Positions 1 to 4,555 of a stretch of 6,852 bases of DNA are shown here, in pieces (within the stretch, counting starts at the first letter, position 1; every line of letters starts with the position of its first letter). The DNA is taken from the NCBI GenBank assembly GCA_004000625.1, contig SAUS01000102.1, forward strand, positions 1-6,852. The letters run 5' to 3'. The stretch comes from Candidatus Cibiobacter qucibialis (GTDB lineage: Bacteria > Bacillota > Clostridia > Oscillospirales > Ruminococcaceae). The notes beneath the pieces were generated by a model, which saw only the letters and a program-made list of their open reading frames with translations, made no database searches and had not been told where the DNA came from. Both the position numbers and the translations under genes were made by a program.

Positions 1-35
1 GCAGCTGCCGGAGCGGTGCTTAAGCCGCAAGGCGG

Positions 36-56
36 GAATTGTGCGGTGTTGCCTTA
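36..56 (+). repeat. Left copy of a long inverted repeat
   Basis: This 21-nt segment is the reverse complement of 6798-6818 with 19 of 21 positions matching; both differences are transitions. It begins GAATTGTGCGG and ends TTGCCTTA. Similarity outward is patchy: the left copy has CTTA at about 20-23 and GAATT at 36-40, while the right copy (read on the minus strand) has CTTA directly followed by GAATT. The left copy may therefore carry an extra 12-13 nt that can fold on itself (CCGC/GCGG). It probably belongs to a dispersed repeat or small mobile element that continues past the window edge. Confidence 0.6.
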
Positions 57-83
57 GAAATTAGGAATGAGAAATTAGGAATT
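57..83. repeat. 14-bp tandem repeat, about two copies
   Basis: GAAATTAGGAAT occurs at 57-68 and again at 71-82, a period of 14 (unit GAAATTAGGAATGA, second copy incomplete). It sits directly after the left inverted-repeat segment. Its function is unknown; it may mark the edge of that element or be a simple slippage product. Confidence 0.6.
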
Positions 84-132
84 TTGGGGGAGGGTGCTGG
101 TTGTGAAGTATGTGATGAACAATAAAAGTGGC

Positions 133-159
133 TGCAGGGCGGGATGCCCTCATTCCGCC
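133..159. repeat. REP-like palindrome, copy 1
   Basis: TGCAG (133-137) is followed by a 9-bp stem: arm GGCGGGATG at 138-146, loop CCCT at 147-150, arm CATTCCGCC at 151-159. Eight pairs are Watson-Crick and one is G-T. It has the same design as copies 2 and 3 but a different stem sequence. No terminator-type T-run follows it. Confidence 0.7.
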
Positions 160-201
160 GGGGTGAAATTTTGCCGATTGTGACAAACGCTGCAAATGAT
201 T

Positions 202-228
202 TGTAGGGGACGATGTTCGCATCGTTCC
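202..228. repeat. REP-like palindrome, copy 2
   Basis: TGTAG (202-206) is followed by arm GGGACGATG (207-215), loop TTCG (216-219) and arm CATCGTTCC (220-228). This gives eight Watson-Crick pairs and one G-T pair, with a TTCG loop that would be very stable in RNA. An inverted pair (189-196 with 241-248) lies outside it and could enlarge the structure. Confidence 0.7.
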
Positions 229-283
229 GCGGGCTTTGGCTTTGCAGCAAACGATAAAAAGTGTGATGTGCCCTGCCATTTCC

Positions 284-310
284 TGTAGGGCGTGGTCACC
301 TGACCACGCC
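284..310. repeat. REP-like palindrome, copy 3
   Basis: TGTAG (284-288) is followed by arm GGCGTGGTC (289-297), loop ACCT (298-301) and arm GACCACGCC (302-310), a perfect 9-bp stem. Its arms share only the outer GG/CC and scattered positions with the other two copies, so the architecture rather than the sequence is what repeats. Confidence 0.7.
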
Positions 311-400
311 ACCCTCCCCATATAAAACCCTCAAACGCATGCGCATCGTTCCCAATTTTATAGCCTACCCCCACCCTCCACAAAAAATCAGCAAAAACTA

Positions 401-428
401 TTGCAATCTGCATAAAGTGCGGTATACT
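401..428 (+). promoter_or_regulatory. Sigma-A type promoter of folT
   Basis: A -35 box TTGCAA (401-406) and a -10 box TATACT (423-428) are separated by 16 bp. The expected transcript start is about 435, a few bases before the riboswitch aptamer. This placement gives a leader of about 260 nt before the folT start codon, which supports the promoter being real. Confidence 0.7.
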
Positions 429-445
429 AAAGCAGTAAAATAATA

Positions 446-615
446 TTTACGCAGAGTAGAAACCCGCGCGTTAGGCAAAGCGGCAATGGCGCCGCTTTGC
501 CGCAGTGCCTGACCAACGGGGAGTTGTGGCAGGACGAAGATGCAGGGCAGGGGAGTGCAATGTACACGCCGCTGCCGGCACGCGGTGCTGGTTTCGCATC
601 CCACTGCTGCATAAA
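446..615 (+). promoter_or_regulatory. Tetrahydrofolate (THF) riboswitch aptamer
   Basis: The conserved ends of the folT-type THF riboswitch can be read directly. The 5' part has GCAGAGTAG (451-459) running into GAAACC and CGCG (459-468). The 3' part has CGCGGTG (581-587), GGTTTC (590-595) and GCATCC (596-601). P1 pairs 446-449 with 612-615 and 451-454 with 607-610 around one mismatch. P2 pairs 459-464 with 590-595 and 465-468 with 581-584, leaving a bulge at 585-589. GATGC (539-543) can pair with GCATC (596-600), the expected loop pseudoknot. The class senses reduced folates and usually controls translation. The insert between the P2 strands is much longer than in the Streptococcus mutans example I recall, and carries a 10-bp hairpin (475-484 with 491-500). 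The folT gene directly downstream fits. Confidence 0.82.
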
Positions 616-645
616 GGTGTGCAACGGCGGGTGTGGTTGCACACC
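616..645 (+). promoter_or_regulatory. Linker hairpin between aptamer and SD hairpin
   Basis: GGTGTGCAAC (616-625) pairs perfectly with GTTGCACACC (636-645) around a 10-nt loop. There is no T-run after it, so it is not an intrinsic terminator. A second GGTGTG at 630-635 could pair with the same CACACC (640-645), and TAAAGG (612-617), which overlaps the P1 3' strand, could pair with CCTTTA (649-654). It may be part of the switching region of the riboswitch. Confidence 0.55.
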
Positions 646-655
646 TGCCCTTTAC

Positions 656-687
656 CCTCCCTTGTGCGGCAACACGCACGATGGAGG
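656..687 (+). promoter_or_regulatory. SD-sequestering hairpin of the folT leader
   Basis: CCTCC (656-660) pairs with the folT Shine-Dalgarno GGAGG (683-687). The stem continues through 662-663 with 680-681 and GTGCG (664-668) with CGCAC (675-679), with one mismatch (661/682) and loop GCAACA. The whole ribosome binding site is thus in a 12-bp stem just before the start codon. This is what a translational expression platform would look like. Confidence 0.65.
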
Positions 688-696
688 TATTTTATT

Positions 697-1287
697 ATGC
701 AAAAATCCGTTCAAGTCCGTACCCCGCTGTATGCCGCGGCCTATTGGCAGCAGGCCGCCGATGAGTTTAAGAACATCCGCGTTCTGGCTTTTGCCGGTAT
801 GGTCACGGCGCTGGCCATTATTCTGGAAAGCTTCCCCATCTATCTGCTGGGCCAGAGCCTGAAGATCTATTTCAGCTTTGTGGTGGTTTCGCTGGGGTGC
901 GCCTGTTATGGCCCGCTGGTGGGCATGGGCGTTGGTGCGGTCATTGATACGCTGGGCTTTCTGCTTTCCAGCTATGGCGAGCCGTATTTCCCCGGCTATC
1001 TGATTACGGCCATGTTGTCCGGCCTGATTTACGGCGTTATGCTCTACCAGCGCAAACCCACCATCCCGCGCCTGATCGTGACCCGTCTGCTGATCAATTA
1101 CGGCAGCAATGTGCTGCTGGGCAGTGTGTGGAAAGCTATGTTGTATGGCAAGGGTTACCTGTATTACCTGAGCACCGGCATGGTCAAAAACACCATCATG
1201 ATCCCCATTGAAGTTGCCTTGATGTGGCTGGCCCTGAACGCGGCAGAAAAACACGGCCTGGACCGCCGCTACCTTCATCAGCGCTGA
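697..1287 (+). CDS. folT: ECF transporter S component, folate-specific (FolT)
   Basis: This 196-residue membrane protein is the substrate-capture subunit of an energy-coupling-factor importer for folate. About six hydrophobic segments are visible (roughly residues 28-48, 57-76, 77-93, 98-117, 123-145 and 163-181) after a soluble 27-residue start. Family marks include YFPGYLITAMLSGLIYG (97-113), an NVLLGSVWKAMLYGK segment (138-152) and a VKNTIMIPIE segment (163-172), all typical of FolT. The ATG at 697 is chosen because GGAGG lies at 683-687 with a 9-nt gap. A longer in-frame ATG at 505 falls inside the riboswitch and is rejected. No EcfA or EcfT gene is present here, so it probably uses a shared module encoded elsewhere. 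The THF riboswitch upstream supports folate as the substrate, with repression when reduced folate is plentiful. Confidence 0.9.
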   Translation: MQKSVQVRTPLYAAAYWQQAADEFKNIRVLAFAGMVTALAIILESFPIYLLGQSLKIYFSFVVVSLGCACYGPLVGMGVGAVIDTLGFLLSSYGEPYFPGYLITAMLSGLIYGVMLYQRKPTIPRLIVTRLLINYGSNVLLGSVWKAMLYGKGYLYYLSTGMVKNTIMIPIEVALMWLALNAAEKHGLDRRYLHQR

Positions 1288-1306
1288 TGAAGCGCTGATT
1301 TTTGTT
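1277..1306 (+). terminator. Intrinsic terminator of folT, overlapping its stop
   Basis: ATCAGCGC (1277-1284) pairs perfectly with GCGCTGAT (1292-1299) around the loop TGATGAA, followed by TTTTTGTT ending at 1306. The folT stop codon (1285-1287) is the first three bases of the loop. The 5' arm also lies within a 16-nt perfect palindrome (1275-1290). Confidence 0.75.
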
Positions 1307-1372
1307 CAAAAGTCATACTTTGCGGCTAAAAGATTGTGCGTTTTGCTGGCAGAACGCAGCCGAAATTTGAAA

Positions 1373-1385
1373 ATTGTTCCGTAAT
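1373..1385 (-). promoter_or_regulatory. Possible operator resembling a PurBox
   Basis: ATTGTTCCGTAAT matches 12 of 13 positions of the reverse complement of the Bacillus PurR box as I recall it (AWWWCCGAACWWT). It lies inside a short inverted pair AAATT (1371-1375) and AATTT (1383-1387), about 32 bp upstream of the -35 box. A second box, normally present in inverted orientation, is not convincing here (CCGAA at 1360-1364 only). PurR is not well established in this bacterial group, so this is a weak call. Confidence 0.2.
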
Positions 1386-1417
1386 TTACAAACTTTTAAC
1401 AACGTATTCACAAAGCA

Positions 1418-1446
1418 TTGAAAAATGTCCCTGCCGCGTATACAAT
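1418..1446 (+). promoter_or_regulatory. Sigma-A type promoter of the BMP transporter operon
   Basis: TTGAAA (1418-1423) and TACAAT (1441-1446) are separated by the ideal 17 bp. The expected transcript start is about 1453, giving a leader of about 126 nt. The folT terminator ends about 110 bp upstream, so this operon starts independently. Confidence 0.75.
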
Positions 1447-1468
1447 AACATATGTGAAAAGAATGTGT

Positions 1469-1550
1469 CGGATTTCCTGCAAGCATGCAGCAAAACGGCG
1501 CATTTTTGGTTTCAGGACCGTGGCTCCGGCTGGCAGCTGCCGCCGGGCCA
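1469..1550 (+). promoter_or_regulatory. Structured 5' leader of bmp operon, class unknown
   Basis: Two adjoining stems can be drawn with no bases between them. Stem 1 pairs CGG (1469-1471) with CCG (1518-1520) and TCCTG (1475-1479) with CAGGA (1513-1517), with a 3-nt bulge and a 33-nt inner loop. Stem 2 (1521-1550) is an 11-12 bp hairpin: TGGC, bulged T1525, CCGGC, bulged T1531, GGC, loop AGCT, GCC, GCCGG, GCCA. No T-run follows, so it is not a terminator. GCTCC (1523-1527), locked in stem 2, could instead pair with GGAGC (1566-1570), which is the bmp Shine-Dalgarno. It does not look like the purine, 2'-dG, guanidine or preQ1 riboswitches. A regulatory role is inferred from structure and position only. 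Confidence 0.45.
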
Positions 1551-1578
1551 GACGTAAAAAGAAAAGGAGCACTTACAC

Positions 1579-2898
1579 ATGAAAAAATTGTTGGGTATTG
1601 TGTTGTCCGCAGCTATGCTGCTCAGCATGGCCGCCTGCGGCAGCACTGCTGCATCCAGTGCGGCAGCAGATTCTACCGCTGACGCTGCCACTGCTACCGA
1701 TGCAGCTGCCAGCGACCTGAAGGTTGGCGTTATCACGATTGGCGACGAGACGGAAGGCTACACTGCTGCGCATATCAACGGCATCAAGGCTGCTGCACAG
1801 AAGCTTGGCATGAGCGACAGCCAGATCGTTTGGAAGTACAAGGTTCCCGAAGGTGCTGAGTGCTCTGACGCTGCAGAAGACCTGGTTGGCCAGGGCTGCA
1901 ACCTTGTTGTTTCCAACTCTTACGGCCACCAGACCTATATCGTAGAAGAAGCTGAAAAGTATCCCGATGTCACTTTTGTTTCCATGACCGGTGATTTTGC
2001 TGCCCTGACTGGCCTGGATAACTTCAAGAACGCTTTCACCAATGTTTATGAGAGCCGCTATGTTGCCGGTGTTGTTGCAGGTATGAAGCTGCAGGAACTG
2101 GTTGAGTCCGGCACCCTGACCCCGGAGACCCAGCCCAACAGCTTTACCGCTGACGGCAAGGTCAAAATCGGCTATGTCGGCGCTTACAACTATGCTGAGG
2201 TTGTTTCCGGCTACACTGCATTCTTCCTGGGCGTGCAGAGCGTTTACCCCAATGTTGCCATGGAAGTTATGTACACCAACTCCTGGTTCGATATCGACAA
2301 GGAAGGCGCTGCTGCCGAAGCTCTGATTGCAAACGGCAGCGTGATCATTGGTCAGCATGCTGACTCCACCGGCGCTCCCGCTGCCACCCAGAAGCAGAAG
2401 GATGCCGGCAAGATCTGCTACTCTGTCGGTTACAACATCGACATGCTGGAGACCGCTCCCACCGCTGCCCTGACCTCCGCCACCAACGTTTGGGAAGTTT
2501 ACTATGAATACCTGTTCAAGAGCATGATGGACGGTGAAAACCCGGCTACCAACTGGTCCGAGGGTTACAACGAAGGCGCTGTTGCCATCACTGACCTTGG
2601 CCCCGAAGTTGCCGAAGGCACTGCTGAGAAGGTTGCCGAAGTGGAAGCAGCCCTGAAAGATGGCAGCCTGCATGTGTTTGATACCAGCAAGTTCACCGTC
2701 AACGGTGAGACTGTTACCACCGCTCCCATCGACCTGACGTTCTATGATTACTCCACCGGCACCCCGGTTGCTGTGTACCAGGGCGATACCGAGGAAGCCA
2801 TCACCGATGGTTACTTCTCTGAATCCACCCTGCGCAGCGCTCCGTATTTCTCCCTGCGCATTGACGGCATTACCGAGGATGCAGACCCGGTTGCCTGA
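1579..2898 (+). CDS. BMP-family ABC transporter substrate-binding lipoprotein
   Basis: This 439-residue secreted lipoprotein should capture the ligand outside the membrane for the ABC importer encoded downstream. It starts with a lipoprotein signal peptide (MKK, hydrophobic core, lipobox LSMAAC with Cys20). A low-complexity Ala/Ser/Thr linker follows to about residue 46, then the BMP/PnrA-type fold beginning KVGVITIG. The segment NSWFDIDKEGAAAEALIANG followed by IIGQHADSTGAP is characteristic of COG1744 proteins. The usual PnrA-type start with a DKSFN-like motif is absent; here it reads GDETEGYTAAHINGI, so this is a divergent clade with a long C-terminal tail (about 375-439). Nucleosides are the best-supported substrates of the family, but that is inferred here. 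The start is fixed by AAGGAG (1564-1569) with a 9-nt gap. It is the first gene of the operon. Confidence 0.88.
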   Translation: MKKLLGIVLSAAMLLSMAACGSTAASSAAADSTADAATATDAAASDLKVGVITIGDETEGYTAAHINGIKAAAQKLGMSDSQIVWKYKVPEGAECSDAAEDLVGQGCNLVVSNSYGHQTYIVEEAEKYPDVTFVSMTGDFAALTGLDNFKNAFTNVYESRYVAGVVAGMKLQELVESGTLTPETQPNSFTADGKVKIGYVGAYNYAEVVSGYTAFFLGVQSVYPNVAMEVMYTNSWFDIDKEGAAAEALIANGSVIIGQHADSTGAPAATQKQKDAGKICYSVGYNIDMLETAPTAALTSATNVWEVYYEYLFKSMMDGENPATNWSEGYNEGAVAITDLGPEVAEGTAEKVAEVEAALKDGSLHVFDTSKFTVNGETVTTAPIDLTFYDYSTGTPVAVYQGDTEEAITDGYFSESTLRSAPYFSLRIDGITEDADPVA

Positions 2899-2917
2899 TC
2901 CCACAAACTGAACTGAC

Positions 2918-2961
2918 ATGGAGGGAAGCTCTGCCTGTTACTGAACAGAGCTTCCCTCTAT
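2918..2961 (+). terminator. Intercistronic hairpin (weak terminator or mRNA stabiliser)
   Basis: GAGGGAAGCTCTG (2921-2933) pairs perfectly with CAGAGCTTCCCTC (2946-2958), and three more pairs extend it to 2918/2961. The loop is 12 nt. Only a broken T-stretch follows (TTGGTGTTT), so read-through into the ATPase gene is likely. No promoter is evident before 3011. Such hairpins after binding-protein genes commonly keep that message more abundant than the rest of the operon. Confidence 0.65.
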
Positions 2962-3010
2962 TGGTGTTTACGGCACCGCATGATGGATTTTTACAGAGAG
3001 GAGCATTCCC

Positions 3011-4555
3011 ATGCCGCAGACTGAGTACGCCATCCAGCTGGAACATGTAACCAAAACTTTTGGCCCGGTCATTGCAAACCATGATGTTACCATGAATATC
3101 CGCCGCGGGGAGATTTTGTCCCTGCTGGGCGAGAACGGCTCCGGCAAAACAACCCTGATGAATATGATCGCCGGTATCTATTACCCGGACGGCGGGCAGA
3201 TCATCGTCAACGGCCAGCCGGCAGATATCCGTTCCCCGCGCGATGCCCTTGCCCTTGGCATTGGCATGATTCACCAGCACTTCAAACTGGTGGATGTGTT
3301 TACCGCCGTGGAAAACATTGCCCTGAGCATGGACAAAGGCGAAAAATTTGACCTGCGCCGCGTGCGGGATAAAGCCCGTGCGATTTGCGAAAAATACCAG
3401 TTTGCGCTGGATCTGGACCAGAAGGTTTACGAGATGAGCGTAAGCCAGAAGCAGACACTGGAAATCGTAAAGGTGCTGTTCCGTGGTGCAGATATCCTGA
3501 TCCTGGACGAACCCACCGCCGTGCTGACCCCGCAGGAAACCGAAAAGCTGTTTGCCGTGATGCGCAACATGAAGGCGGACGGCAAGGCCGTGGTCATCAT
3601 TACTCACAAGCTGCATGAGGTGCTTTCGGTTTCGGACCGCGTGGCAATTTTGCGCAAGGGCGAATACGTTGGCACGGTGGAAACCGCCACCGCAACGGAA
3701 TCCAGCCTGACTGAGATGATGGTGGGCCAGAAGGTGGAGCTGAACATCAACCGCACCACGCCGCAGGACCCCACCCGGCGTTTGGCTATCAGCCACCTTT
3801 CGGTGCGCAGCCCCGAAGGTACCAACGTGTTGGACGATGTGAGCTTTGATGTGTATGGCGGCGAGATTTTGGGCATTGCCGGTATTTCCGGCAACGGCCA
3901 GAAAGAACTGCTGGAAGCCATTGCCGGTTTGCAGCATACCGAATCCGGCTCCGACGTTAAGTTTTTTGCCCCCGGCGAAGAGGACAAGCCGATGGAGCTG
4001 CTGGGCAAGAGTCCCAAGGATATCCGCGATGCCGGTGTGCACCTGAGCTTTGTGCCGGAGGACCGCCTGGGCATGGGCCTGGTTGGCACCATGGGCATGA
4101 CGGACAACATGATGCTGAAAAGCTATGGCGAAGGCCACTCCCCGCTGGTGGACCACCGTGCCCCGCGTGAACTGGCCGAAAAGATCCGCAAGGAGCTTGG
4201 CGTGGTTACCCCCGGCCTGAACACCCCCGTTTCCCGCCTGTCCGGCGGCAACGTGCAAAAGGTGCTGGTTGGCCGCGAGCTGGCGGCTTCGCCCATTGTG
4301 CTGATGACGGCTTACGCCGTGCGCGGCCTGGACATCAATACATCCTACACCATTTACAACCTGCTGAATGAGCAGAAAGAAAAAGGTGTTGCCGTGATTT
4401 ACGTCGGCGAGGACCTGGACGTTCTGCTGGAGCTGTGTGACCGCATTCTGGTGCTGTGCGGCGGCAAAGCCAACGGCATGCTGGATGCCCGCACCACCAC
4501 CAAGGAAGAAGTTGGCCTGCGCATGACCAACCTTGTACAAAAGGAGGGCAAATGA
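3011..4555 (+). CDS. Nucleoside/simple-sugar type ABC transporter ATPase, two domains
   Basis: This 514-residue cytoplasmic ATPase contains two fused nucleotide-binding domains and powers import through the two permeases downstream. Domain 1 (about 7-240) has Walker A GENGSGKTT (40-48), a Q-loop Gln89, Walker B ILILDEPTA (162-170, catalytic Glu167) and H-loop His199. Its signature is altered to MSVSQ (142-146). Domain 2 (about 257-505) has the reverse pattern: a degenerate Walker A GISGNGQKE lacking the lysine, a good signature LSGGN (410-414), and a Walker B region ending AYAVRGLD without the usual Glu. One working and one degenerate ATP site result, as in the MglA/RbsA/NupA-like family. Length is normal. 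AGAGGAG (2997-3003) supports the start. Its end overlaps the next gene. Nucleosides are the likely cargo. Confidence 0.9.
   Translation: MPQTEYAIQLEHVTKTFGPVIANHDVTMNIRRGEILSLLGENGSGKTTLMNMIAGIYYPDGGQIIVNGQPADIRSPRDALALGIGMIHQHFKLVDVFTAVENIALSMDKGEKFDLRRVRDKARAICEKYQFALDLDQKVYEMSVSQKQTLEIVKVLFRGADILILDEPTAVLTPQETEKLFAVMRNMKADGKAVVIITHKLHEVLSVSDRVAILRKGEYVGTVETATATESSLTEMMVGQKVELNINRTTPQDPTRRLAISHLSVRSPEGTNVLDDVSFDVYGGEILGIAGISGNGQKELLEAIAGLQHTESGSDVKFFAPGEEDKPMELLGKSPKDIRDAGVHLSFVPEDRLGMGLVGTMGMTDNMMLKSYGEGHSPLVDHRAPRELAEKIRKELGVVTPGLNTPVSRLSGGNVQKVLVGRELAASPIVLMTAYAVRGLDINTSYTIYNLLNEQKEKGVAVIYVGEDLDVLLELCDRILVLCGGKANGMLDARTTTKEEVGLRMTNLVQKEGK
4541..4551 (+). promoter_or_regulatory. Ribosome binding site within the end of the ATPase gene
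   Basis: AAGGAGGGCAA encodes the last residues (KEGK) of the ATPase and also supplies the Shine-Dalgarno of permease 1. The gap from GGAGG to ATG is 4 nt for 4552 and 7 nt for 4555, which favours 4555. The same 11 bases recur at 5641-5651. Confidence 0.75.

Larger units (their letters stand above)
1..400. other. Gene-free intergenic region with repeats
   Basis: No credible coding sequence is seen here. The short open frames on either strand lack ribosome binding sites, contain low-complexity translations and run across palindromes. The stretch holds a partial edge repeat (36-56), a short tandem repeat (57-83) and three related hairpins (133-159, 202-228, 284-310), listed separately. A short inverted pair, GCTGCAAA at 189-196 and TTTGCAGC at 241-248, brackets the second hairpin. 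The upstream gene lies outside the window. Confidence 0.75.

Noticed and set aside
133..310. CRISPR array
   Set aside because: Only three spaced palindromes; stem sequences differ, so there is no constant repeat with variable spacers.
20..413. Short minus-strand open frames in the intergenic region
   Set aside because: They overlap one another, cross three palindromes and have no SD or recognisable domain.
616..660. Intrinsic terminator in the folT leader
   Set aside because: The 10-bp hairpin is followed by GCCCTTTACCCTCCC rather than a T-tract, so transcriptional attenuation here is unlikely.
505..696. In-frame N-terminal extension of folT from an ATG at 505
   Set aside because: It runs through the THF aptamer and the SD hairpin, has no ribosome binding site, and its translation is Cys/Arg-rich and unlike FolT. 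The ATG at 697 has a good SD.
1453..1578. Purine or 2'-deoxyguanosine riboswitch before bmp
   Set aside because: The conserved purine aptamer junction and loop sequences are not present.
1573..2919. Long minus-strand open frame opposite the BMP lipoprotein gene
   Set aside because: It mirrors the codon bias of the real gene, has no family resemblance and no RBS; the plus strand encodes a clear lipoprotein.
2961..2990. Internal promoter before the ATPase gene (TTGGTG ...)
   Set aside because: No acceptable -10 box at the right distance; read-through from the upstream promoter explains expression.
2870..4540. Long minus-strand open frame opposite the ATPase gene
   Set aside because: His/Gln/Ala-rich shadow translation opposite a clear ABC ATPase.
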